A stretch of 59,118 nucleotides of DNA from Candidatus Magasanikbacteria bacterium CG1_02_32_51 (lineage in GTDB: Bacteria; Patescibacteriota; Patescibacteriia; Magasanikbacterales; UBA922): assembly GCA_001871435.1 (NCBI GenBank), contig MNVC01000014.1, forward strand, positions 1 to 59,118, given 5' to 3'. The position numbers were made by a program, and so were the translations under genes. Positions 34,760 to 42,240 of this stretch are shown in pieces (within the stretch, counting starts at the first letter, position 1; each line of letters begins with the position of its first letter). Under the pieces are notes generated by a model. The model saw only the letters and a list, made by a program, of their open reading frames with translations. It made no database searches and was not told the origin of the DNA.

Positions 34760-35770
34760 ATGTCCAAATATCTCATCACCGGCGGTGCTGGCTACATCGG
34801 TAGTCATGTCGTCAAACAACTTATTGAAAAGAAAAATGATATTGTCATTGTGGATAATCTTTCTACTGGTTTTCAAAAAACAGTAAATACTTTGAAAAAA
34901 TACGCTTTGACAAAAAAAGTAAAATTGGGTTTTTACAAATTAGATTTGGCTGATAGTAAAAAATTGGAAACAGTATTTGCCAAAGAAAATGTCCAAGGTG
35001 TGATACATTTTGCAGCCAGTATCGTCGTATCTGAATCAGTGCGCGATCCACTAAAATATTATAGTAACAACACTGGTAATACAATCAATCTTCTCAAAGC
35101 TTGTTTGAAATACAAAGTCAATAAATTTATTTTTAGTTCTACAGCTGCGGTTTATGGTGATCCAGACCCAAAGACTATTCCTCTAAAAGAAAGTGGAATT
35201 ACTATTCCAATAAGTCCCTATGGTTCTAGTAAATTATTTAATGAAAAAATTATTCAAGACGTAGCTTTTGCTAATACAAATTTCAAGTATGTAATTTTGC
35301 GTTATTTCAATGTGGCTGGGGCTAGTGTAGATGGAATGTTAGGACAATCTACCAAAGATGCGACACACTTAATCAAAATTGCTTTGGAAACAACTCTTGG
35401 AAAACGTGAAAAAATGTTTATCAATGGTACAGATTATAATACTCCAGATGGTACCTGTATTCGTGATTATATTTATGTTGATGATTTGGCCTCTGCTCAT
35501 ATCAAATCTTTGTATTATCTAAACAAAAACAAAGGTGGAATTTTCAACTGTGGTTATGGTAAAGGTTTTTCGGTTAAAGACGTAATTAGTATGATGAAGA
35601 AAGTGAGTGGTAATGATTTCAAAGTAGAAACAACCAAAAGACGTGAGGGTGATCCAGCGATTGTCATTGCTGATAATAGTAAAATAGTTAATGAAATGGA
35701 CTGGAAACCGAAGTATGATGATTTGAAGATTATGTGTGAGACAGCGCTGGCTTGGGAGAAAAAGTTGTAA
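34760..35770 (+). CDS. galE: UDP-glucose 4-epimerase
   Basis: A 336-aa SDR: ITGGAGYIGSHVVKQL, VIHFAASIVVSESV, FSSTAAVYGDP, SPYGSSKLFNEK (Y-x3-K) and RDYIYVDDLASAH match GalE. It interconverts UDP-glucose and UDP-galactose (or the GlcNAc/GalNAc pair), supplying galactose to the glycan. It is the last enzyme of the cluster, followed by a heptamer hairpin. Confidence 0.93.
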   Translation: MSKYLITGGAGYIGSHVVKQLIEKKNDIVIVDNLSTGFQKTVNTLKKYALTKKVKLGFYKLDLADSKKLETVFAKENVQGVIHFAASIVVSESVRDPLKYYSNNTGNTINLLKACLKYKVNKFIFSSTAAVYGDPDPKTIPLKESGITIPISPYGSSKLFNEKIIQDVAFANTNFKYVILRYFNVAGASVDGMLGQSTKDATHLIKIALETTLGKREKMFINGTDYNTPDGTCIRDYIYVDDLASAHIKSLYYLNKNKGGIFNCGYGKGFSVKDVISMMKKVSGNDFKVETTKRREGDPAIVIADNSKIVNEMDWKPKYDDLKIMCETALAWEKKL

Positions 35771-35772
35771 AC

Positions 35773-35842
35773 TCACGTAACACGTAGCACATAACTCGTA
35801 ACGATTTTGTTACATGATATGTGTTATGTGATATGGGTTGTG
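35773..35842. repeat. Empty hairpin element E (CACRTAN heptamers)
   Basis: The left arm is CACGTAA, CACGTAG, CACATAA, CTCGTAA. The reverse complement of the right arm is also in a 7-nt register (CATATCA, CATAACA, CATATCA, TGTAACA). It begins directly after the galE stop and could act as a 3' structure. TATAAT at 35868-35873 follows, before the next gene. Confidence 0.7.
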
Positions 35843-35900
35843 ATTTCGGTGTTTTATTTTTTTGTGTTATAATCAAAATATTATAAATTAAATAAAATTT

Positions 35901-36128
35901 ATGAATCTTAATAAAAAAAAGATTTTCTGGTTGGATATAATATTTTTTGTGGTACTGCTACTTGTTGGCGGTTATTTTTTTTATAAGAGTGCTCCGCCTG
36001 CTACAGCACCGGAAGATGATGGTGGCGTCGTGACTAGCACTGGAAAAGTTGATGTTAGTACTGGTACAGTGAGTACAAGTTTGCCAGAAGGTGTGACTGT
36101 GGAGGATTTGAGCGATGTTGAGCGTTAG
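35901..36128 (+). CDS. Small single-pass membrane protein
   Basis: 75 aa, not recognised. Residues 8-28 are a hydrophobic segment (IFWLDIIFFVVLLLVGGYFFY) after a basic N-terminus, followed by an acidic, Ser/Thr-rich tail (EDDGGVVTSTGKVDVSTGTVSTS), probably outside the membrane. The tail is a possible O-glycosylation target given the adjacent cluster, but that is speculation. A TATAAT at 35868 gives it its own promoter. The 36129-36292 gap is AT-rich with TATAAT at 36252-36257 before the restriction operon. Confidence 0.65.
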   Translation: MNLNKKKIFWLDIIFFVVLLLVGGYFFYKSAPPATAPEDDGGVVTSTGKVDVSTGTVSTSLPEGVTVEDLSDVER

Positions 36129-36292
36129 TTAATAGCATAAGTATTTTATTTATAGGTTTGTATTCTCAAAAATAACTAAATTGTTTTCTATTATTAAGTG
36201 TGGTACTATATTTACATTATATAAACATGTTTTTTAAAAAATTGTATTTTTTATAATACATATTCAAAAAAGATAGAAATAAAAGTTACATT

Positions 36293-38233
36293 ATGGATAT
36301 TACACAACAAATTCTAAATAAAATCTTCAAAAACCCCGAGCAGGATTTACTAATGTTTGACGACCCACTTTCTAAATTAGACATTTATGAAAAAGATGAG
36401 GGTAAATATTATGTAAAGTCTATATCAAAAATGGAGGAGGAAAAATTAGTTTACACTGAAAAGACTGGTAAGTCTGCTCCTGAAGAAATTGTTCGTCAAC
36501 TTTATTTATTGGAACTTACAAAGAAATATAAATATCCAAAAGCACATATAGAACTTGAAAAGATAGTGCAGTTTGGTCGTGAAAAGAACGATAATAAACG
36601 TGCTGATATTGTTGTCTACACTGATGAGACTTGGCAAACAATAAAAATGATTATTGAAGTTAAAGCACCTAATGCAGAAAACGATATTCAACAGTTGAAG
36701 TCATACCTGAACGCTGAGGGTTCACCAATTGGTGTTGCCCTTAATGGTAAATATCAGTTGATACTATTCCGCCCATACCCAAAAGATTTTGATACCCTAG
36801 ACCAAATACCTGCATACGGTGAAGATGTTGCCGATGTTCTCCAAAAGAGAAAGACACTTAAAGACCTGCACGAGCAAGACCTTAAAATTATTATCAAAAC
36901 CCTTGAAGAGTTGGTGCTCGCTAATTCAGGTTTTGATAGTTTTGATGAGATATTCAAACTTATTTACGCAAAACTTTACGACGAAAAAGAGGCTATTTCT
37001 CGTAATGGTGAGGAACTCTATTTTAGAAAAAGCCCAACTGGTAAGCCTGAAGACACAATGAAAGTAATCAACGACCTTTTTGAGGACGCTAAAAAGGAAT
37101 GGCCTGAGATATTCGAAAAGACTGACAAAATAAAACTATCACCCGAGCATCTCTCTATTTGTGTTGGTGAATTACAAGATGTCCGCTTGTTTGGTTCTAA
37201 TCTCCGCATCATTGATGAGGCTTTTGAATATTTACTCCCTGATGTAGCAAAGGGTAAGAAAGGTCAATACTTTACACCTCGTATTGTGATTGATATGTGC
37301 GTGCAAATGATGAACCCAAAGAAAAAGGAGTATGTCATAGACACTGCTTGTGGCAGCGCTGGGTTCTTGGTACACGCAATGCAATATGTTGCGAAAAATG
37401 AGAATCTCTCAAAAACAGGAATGAAAGACTATGCAATGCGATACCTTTTCGGTATAGACTTTGACGAGAAATCAACGAAAATTAGTCGTGCGATTATGGT
37501 TATTGCTGGCGATGGTAAAAGTCATATTTATAAAACTACTTCACTTGATACAAAGGAATGGCCTGAGCGTTTTAAGGCAGAACTAAGAGACTATGACTTG
37601 GTACAAGAGTACGATGATTACATAAAAACTAACGATAACAAAGAAAACTTAAAGGAGTTGAAATTTGATGTATTGCTTGCAAATCCTCCATTTGCAGGTG
37701 AAGTAAAGGAAAAACATTTACTGTCTCAGTATGTACTTGGTAAGAATGCTAAGGGTAAGATGCAAAAGTCAGTAGACAGACACTTGCTTTTCATTGAAAA
37801 AAATCTTGATTTCGTAAAAGTAGGAGGTAGACTTGCAGTCGTACTCCCACAAGGTATTTTCAACAACACCAGTGAGGAATATGTCCGTAAATATATAATG
37901 CAAAAGGCTCGTATCTTGGCAGTTGTAGGACTACACGGTAATTCATTTAAGCCACACACAGGCACAAAGACATCTGTTATTTTCTTGCAGAAGTGGAATG
38001 AAAACGAAGTAGATGCTGGCGGAAGTCCAACAGTAAAGGACTATCCTATTTTCTTTGCTACGCAGAAGCAATCATTCAAAGATAACAGTGGTGACTATAT
38101 TTTTGAAAAGGAAGCAGATGGCAGTATCGTAAAAGATACAGACGGTAACCCTAAATACCTTTGCGACTTGGACGAAATCGCAGATGCGTTTGTCGCTTGG
38201 GGTAAAGAACAGAAGTTAGACTTCTTAAATTAA
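36293..38233 (+). CDS. Restriction-modification protein: HsdR-N-like nuclease fused to N6-adenine methylase (HsdM-like)
   Basis: 646 aa. Residues about 45-170 look like the HSDR_N nuclease domain: RADIVVYTDE (Asp near 104) and MIIEVKAPN (E-x-K near 121) form a PD-(D/E)xK site, followed by QLKSYLNAEG. Residues about 230-640 are an HsdM-type methylase: YFTPRIVIDMCV, DTACGSAGFLVHAM (motif I), LLANPPFAGEV (NPPF). No HsdR helicase is in the window. With the specificity subunit 4 nt downstream this resembles BcgI-like systems, where one chain methylates and cuts. A methylase-only role with an inactive nuclease domain remains possible. Confidence 0.85.
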   Translation: MDITQQILNKIFKNPEQDLLMFDDPLSKLDIYEKDEGKYYVKSISKMEEEKLVYTEKTGKSAPEEIVRQLYLLELTKKYKYPKAHIELEKIVQFGREKNDNKRADIVVYTDETWQTIKMIIEVKAPNAENDIQQLKSYLNAEGSPIGVALNGKYQLILFRPYPKDFDTLDQIPAYGEDVADVLQKRKTLKDLHEQDLKIIIKTLEELVLANSGFDSFDEIFKLIYAKLYDEKEAISRNGEELYFRKSPTGKPEDTMKVINDLFEDAKKEWPEIFEKTDKIKLSPEHLSICVGELQDVRLFGSNLRIIDEAFEYLLPDVAKGKKGQYFTPRIVIDMCVQMMNPKKKEYVIDTACGSAGFLVHAMQYVAKNENLSKTGMKDYAMRYLFGIDFDEKSTKISRAIMVIAGDGKSHIYKTTSLDTKEWPERFKAELRDYDLVQEYDDYIKTNDNKENLKELKFDVLLANPPFAGEVKEKHLLSQYVLGKNAKGKMQKSVDRHLLFIEKNLDFVKVGGRLAVVLPQGIFNNTSEEYVRKYIMQKARILAVVGLHGNSFKPHTGTKTSVIFLQKWNENEVDAGGSPTVKDYPIFFATQKQSFKDNSGDYIFEKEADGSIVKDTDGNPKYLCDLDEIADAFVAWGKEQKLDFLN

Positions 38234-38237
38234 CTAT

Positions 38238-39656
38238 ATGTCTTGGCAAACAATAGTAAAGGATAATAATTTAGACGCATCAGTAACTTTTTTTAGTGAG
38301 CTTGTTGAAAGACTTGATGCAGAATATTATAAACCAGAATATCTTAATATAGATAAATTACTTGCAAAAGGCTTACCCCTTGGTGATATATCTAAGACAT
38401 TTGATTTACAATCTAATGGTTCTTTTAAACAAATATTCACAATATTGAATGACGGAAATGATAAAAATATACCATATATCAGGTCTGGCAATGTTGGAAA
38501 CTTTTTCATAAAAAAAAATGACCTATCTTTTATTTCCTCTGAAGCACACAATAAGTTAAAAAAAACACATACAAAATTGGGAGATATTTTAATGGCTAGA
38601 AAAGGTAAAATTGGAGGGGCAACAATAATTACTAAAGATGATGGAAACTATAACTCAAATGACAATGTTACTAACATTAAAATAATTGAAGGGATTAACC
38701 CATTTTATGTAACTACATTTTTAAATTGCAAATATGGACTAAATCAGGTTTTTAGACAAGCAACAGGAAATGTACAGCCTTGGCTTAGTATGAAACAAGT
38801 TAGAGGTCTAAAGATAGTATTACCAAACGAATTACTACAATTAAAAATTGAAGAAATAATTAAAAAAGCCAATCTTGCAAATAAAAAATCAGAACAAGAG
38901 TACAAAAGTGCTGAGTTAATTTTTCTTAAGGAAATTGGTCTTGATAAACATATAGCAAGTAAGTTAAGTGTATCTGTAAGAAATCTTTCGGAGTGTCTAC
39001 GAGATGACCGTTTTGATGCAGAATACTGGCAACCTGAATATGATGCAATGGAAAAAGCAGTTTCAAAAGTAATACAAAAAGAACTTGGCGAGATAGTTTC
39101 AGTATTAAAAGGTGTAGAGGTTGGAAGTGAAGCATACGACCCTGAGGGCAAACCTTTTATCCGAGTATCTGATTTTTCTATTTATGGCATTGAAGATGTA
39201 GAAAAGAAAATATCACCTGAACTTTACGAAGAGCTAAAAGATAAATACACCCCTAAAAAGGGAGATGTTCTTTTTACAAAAGACGGAACTATTGGACTTT
39301 CTTACGCTTTACACGAGGAAAAAGTTGGCATACTGAGTGGTGCTTTTTTAAGACTAAAACCAACTATCAAAATCAACACTGATTACTTAGCGTTGGTATT
39401 AAACTCGCTTTATTGTAAAACTCAAATTGAAAGAATGTCTGGTGGCGCTATAATTGCTCATTTAAAACCAGATAGTGCAAAGAAAATAAAGATACCCTTG
39501 CTATCAGATGCAAAACAGGCAGAAATTGCAGAGAAAGTATCTACGGCATTTAGAATGCGGAAGGAGGTAAAAGAACTCCTAGAAAAAGCAAAACGAGCCG
39601 TAGAAATCTTTGTTGAGCGAGATGAAAAAGAAGCTTTGAGTTATTTAATATCTTAA
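38238..39656 (+). CDS. hsdS: Type I-like specificity subunit (HsdS)
   Basis: 472 aa with two target-recognition domains. TRD1 covers about residues 30-225 (IPYIRSGNVGNFFI, GDILMARKGKIGGA, QPWLSMKQVRGLKIVLP), and TRD2 about 245-460 (FIRVSDFSIYGIED, GDVLFTKDGTIGLSY, GGAIIAHLKPDSAKKIKIPLL). Helical spacers separate them. It sets the DNA sequence recognised by the fused nuclease-methylase upstream. Full length. Both halves start with a similar RLDAEYYKPEY/RFDAEYWQPEY motif, an internal duplication. Confidence 0.92.
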   Translation: MSWQTIVKDNNLDASVTFFSELVERLDAEYYKPEYLNIDKLLAKGLPLGDISKTFDLQSNGSFKQIFTILNDGNDKNIPYIRSGNVGNFFIKKNDLSFISSEAHNKLKKTHTKLGDILMARKGKIGGATIITKDDGNYNSNDNVTNIKIIEGINPFYVTTFLNCKYGLNQVFRQATGNVQPWLSMKQVRGLKIVLPNELLQLKIEEIIKKANLANKKSEQEYKSAELIFLKEIGLDKHIASKLSVSVRNLSECLRDDRFDAEYWQPEYDAMEKAVSKVIQKELGEIVSVLKGVEVGSEAYDPEGKPFIRVSDFSIYGIEDVEKKISPELYEELKDKYTPKKGDVLFTKDGTIGLSYALHEEKVGILSGAFLRLKPTIKINTDYLALVLNSLYCKTQIERMSGGAIIAHLKPDSAKKIKIPLLSDAKQAEIAEKVSTAFRMRKEVKELLEKAKRAVEIFVERDEKEALSYLIS

Positions 39657-39658
39657 AT

Positions 39659-40009
39659 ATGAACAAAAAGAAAGAACCTTGGCAAATTGTAGCCGCTCGA
39701 TATTGTGTAGAAAATTCTGAAAAAGGTTTTGAAGAAAAAAATTTAAAGAGCTATATTCAATCTATTTATTCTGTAAGCGATGGGCATGTCAGTCAATTTA
39801 TAGAAGAAGATCTTCAGTTTCCTCTTGGTAGTAAATATCCCAGAAAGGAAAGAGGTGGATTTTGGATTCCATCGCTAGATTTGGTTTCAAAGGTAACTGA
39901 TTATGACGAGCTTAAAGAAGCACGTGAGAATTCAAAAAATGCATTTTGTTTATCAATTATTGCAATCATAATTTCAGCTCTAACATTAATTATTCAGCTT
40001 TTACAATAA
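39659..40009 (+). CDS. Small protein with C-terminal membrane anchor, linked to the RM operon
   Basis: 116 aa, not recognised. Residues 1-90 are soluble and mixed charged (PWQIVAARYCVENSEKGFEEKNLKSYIQSIYSVSDGHVSQFIEED); the last about 23 residues form a transmembrane helix (AFCLSIIAIIISALTLIIQLLQ). It starts 2 nt after hsdS, so it is co-transcribed and may be an accessory to the restriction system. The 40010-40234 gap holds a small palindrome (CTATTTATAAATAG) and the pyk promoter. Confidence 0.6.
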   Translation: MNKKKEPWQIVAARYCVENSEKGFEEKNLKSYIQSIYSVSDGHVSQFIEEDLQFPLGSKYPRKERGGFWIPSLDLVSKVTDYDELKEARENSKNAFCLSIIAIIISALTLIIQLLQ

Positions 40010-40168
40010 ACTATTTATAAATAGCTGTATTGTAATTAAATAAAATTGTCAGGCTGGTAATTTCATAGATATGTATCCTATGGGCTTTAACAAAAATTGG
40101 TACCCAAATAGTATCTTTGCTTTTTAGTTATTTATCTTTTTCCTCAATAATAAGCCCAAAAAATTAGC

Positions 40169-40197
40169 TTGAAGCTATCTTATTTTTGGAGTATAAT
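40169..40197 (+). promoter_or_regulatory. Promoter of pyk
   Basis: TTGAAG (40169-40174), 17-nt spacer, TATAAT (40192-40197). It overlaps the track's long pyk ORF, supporting the internal ATG at 40235. Confidence 0.7.
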
Positions 40198-40234
40198 ACG
40201 AGCTATAGTTATTTATCTAAAAAATGAGTTTTTT

Positions 40235-41671
40235 ATGGAAAAACAAACCAAAATTGTCTGTACTATTGGACCTTCTTGCGAAGATGTAGATACATTGGAA
40301 AAGATGGTTAAGGCGGGGATGAATATCGCTAGACTAAACTTCTCTCACGGCACTTACGAAAATCACAAAATGCTTATTGCCAATATTCGTAAAGTAGAAG
40401 AAAAGACTGGTGAACCAATTGCTATTTTACAAGATTTGCAAGGACCAAAAATTAGAATCGGCAAAGTCGCTAATGAAGGTGTGGCTTTGTTGGCTGGTGA
40501 AGAAGTAATATTTTCTACCGATCCTAAAGATACTAATTATATTCCTTTGGGTTATCCTGAGTTGCATAATTTTGTGAAGCAAGGAGAAATAATGTTGCTT
40601 GATGATGGTAAAATGCAAGTAAAAATAGAAAGAGTAGTTGATAAAAAAATAATTACCAAAGTCATCGTGCCAGGCATACTTACTTCCAACAAAGGTATAA
40701 ATATTCCCCAAACCGATTTGTCAGGTCTAGTTGTTTTGACTGAAAAAGATAAACAAGATGTACGTTTTGGTATTGAAGCTGGAGTAGATATGGTAGCTTT
40801 GTCTTTTGTTATGAGACCAGACGATATTATTGATTTGCGTTATGAGATTGCAAAATGTGAAAAAGAATTAAACAAACCAGAACATTATCCAATACGTCTA
40901 ATTGCCAAAATAGAAAAAGCTGAAGCTGTAAAAAGAATAAAAGAAATATTGGATGTGGCTGATGGTATTATGGTAGCTAGAGGAGATTTGGGTATAGAGA
41001 TTCCTGCTGAAGAAGTACCTATTGTTCAGAAAAAATTGATAGATGTTGCGTTAGAACATGCCAAACCAGTAATTGTGGCTACACAAATGTTGGACTCTAT
41101 GCAAAACAATCCACGTCCGACACGAGCTGAAGTTTCTGATGTTGCTAATGCTGTGACTGATCATACTGATGCTGTGATGCTTTCCAATGAAACTGCTAGT
41201 GGTAAATATCCAGTAGAAGCTGTCACTATGATGACTAAGATTATCAAAGAAACAGAGAAGTCCGAATATACCAAATTATTTTTTCATCAACCAAAAGACA
41301 AAGTAAATAGGATTGATGATACTATTAGTGGTTTATCTAGACTTGTTGCGGAAGATGTAGGTGCCAATCTTATTTTGGCCGCTTCTTTGTCTGGTGAAAC
41401 TGGTCGTCTAATTTCTCGTTATCGTCCCAAATTTCCTATTGCTGTGGCTACTAGTAGCAAATTGGTTTTGCACCAGCTAAATCTTTCTTGGGGAGTTTTC
41501 CCATTTGAGATTGTTGAGTGTCAAAGTATTGAAGAGTTGGTAGAAAGATCTATGACTCATCTGAAAGAAAAAAAAGTTATCAAAAATGGTGATAGAATTA
41601 TTGTCGTTGCTGGTGAACCTGTAGGTCATGCTGGCCATGTAAATTTACTTGAAGTGAGAGAAGTGAAGTAA
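40235..41671 (+). CDS. pyk: Pyruvate kinase
   Basis: A 478-aa enzyme: KIVCTIGPSCED, IARLNFSHGTYENH, LQDLQGPKIRIG, the metal/catalytic LIAKIEKAEAV, VARGDLGIEIP and VATQMLDSM are all intact. The C-terminal domain has SLSGETGRLISRYRP. It converts PEP and ADP to pyruvate and ATP. The gene next to it encodes PEP synthase, the reverse reaction, so the pair controls the pyruvate-PEP node. ATG 40235 is chosen since the promoter covers the upstream part of the ORF. Confidence 0.96.
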   Translation: MEKQTKIVCTIGPSCEDVDTLEKMVKAGMNIARLNFSHGTYENHKMLIANIRKVEEKTGEPIAILQDLQGPKIRIGKVANEGVALLAGEEVIFSTDPKDTNYIPLGYPELHNFVKQGEIMLLDDGKMQVKIERVVDKKIITKVIVPGILTSNKGINIPQTDLSGLVVLTEKDKQDVRFGIEAGVDMVALSFVMRPDDIIDLRYEIAKCEKELNKPEHYPIRLIAKIEKAEAVKRIKEILDVADGIMVARGDLGIEIPAEEVPIVQKKLIDVALEHAKPVIVATQMLDSMQNNPRPTRAEVSDVANAVTDHTDAVMLSNETASGKYPVEAVTMMTKIIKETEKSEYTKLFFHQPKDKVNRIDDTISGLSRLVAEDVGANLILAASLSGETGRLISRYRPKFPIAVATSSKLVLHQLNLSWGVFPFEIVECQSIEELVERSMTHLKEKKVIKNGDRIIVVAGEPVGHAGHVNLLEVREVK

Positions 41672-41730
41672 AAGGCTCGAAAGGCCTAAGATGCTTGAAA
41701 TGCCAGAAAGGTCTAAAAGCTATGAGTAAT

Positions 41731-41848
41731 AATTTCAAATTTCAAAATCCAAATTTCAAATCAATTACAAATGACTTAATTCCAAAATTTTATATTTGAA
41801 ATTAGGATTTGATTTGAAATTTGGGCTTTGTAATTTGTCATTTAATAC
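41731..41848. repeat. Empty hairpin element C' nested in element D
   Basis: CAAANNN heptamers. The left arm and the reverse complement of the right arm match at about 27 of 32 positions, including a perfect 16-bp core CCAAATTTCAAATCAA. It is close in sequence to the arms of the gene-bearing element at 53258-53710. It occupies the position where the 5' part of the four-helix-bundle gene would be. Confidence 0.7.
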
Positions 41849-41868
41849 TACTATTTTTGTATATTTCC

Positions 41869-42024
41869 AAAGGTTCATTAAATGAGTGTCAGTGTTATTT
41901 TGAATTAGTTAAAGAATTAGATTTTATAAATCAAAAACAATTTGACTATATAGAAAACAAGTGTGGTGAAGTTGGTTTCTTACTTTTTAAATTAATCAAA
42001 TCCTTGGAAAATTCAAAAGCCTAA
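41869..42024 (+). pseudogene. 3' fragment of a four-helix-bundle (S23/IVP) gene
   Basis: Reads SKGSLNECQCYFELVKELDFINQKQFDYIENKCGEVGFLLFKLIKSL, the C-terminal half of the family (KGSLxExx..L..A.EL). The N-terminal half is missing; the upstream part of the track ORF is translated C' hairpin. Probably inactive. Confidence 0.7.
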
Positions 42025-42088
42025 TTGAGCTCGTCAAGAGCCTTTTGAGCTTTTCAAGCTTTTTAGGCCTTTCAGGCTTTTTCCAATT

Positions 42089-42117
42089 TTGTTATTTTAA
42101 CAAAAATGTGTTATAAT
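42089..42117 (+). promoter_or_regulatory. Promoter of ppsA
   Basis: TTGTTA (42089-42094), 17-nt spacer, TATAAT (42112-42117). The leader of about 117 nt contains an inverted repeat (42137-42223). Confidence 0.65.
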
Positions 42118-42136
42118 ATTTTCAACTAACTTTAAC

Positions 42137-42223
42137 GTCATTCTGTCCCGATTTATCGGGATCAGAATCTTTTTCAAAAAAATTTTATATTTTTGAAAGA
42201 CCCTGAACTAAATTCAGGGTGAC
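42137..42223. repeat. Imperfect inverted repeat GTCATTCTG...CAGGGTGAC in ppsA leader
   Basis: The outer arms GTCATTCTG/CAGGGTGAC and the inner CTTTTTCAAAAA/TTTTTGAAAG pair. The left arm contains a second palindrome TCCCGATT/TATCGGGA. This is a known style of dispersed bacterial repeat; a related copy lies at 46729-46806. Confidence 0.65.
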
Positions 42224-42240
42224 AATTAACTAAATTTCTT

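Larger units (their letters stand above)
41670..42083. mobile_element. Hairpin element D: 9-nt-unit arms around a broken four-helix-bundle gene
   Basis: The left arm (41670-41725) carries GGCTCGAAA, GGCCTAAGAT, GCTTGAAAT, GCCAGAAAG. The reverse complement of the right arm (about 42022-42083) carries AGCCTGAAA, GGCCTAAAA, AGCTTGAAA, AGCTCAAAA. Inside are an empty C-type hairpin (41731-41848) and a four-helix-bundle fragment. This explains the 569-bp gap between pyk and ppsA. Confidence 0.6.
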
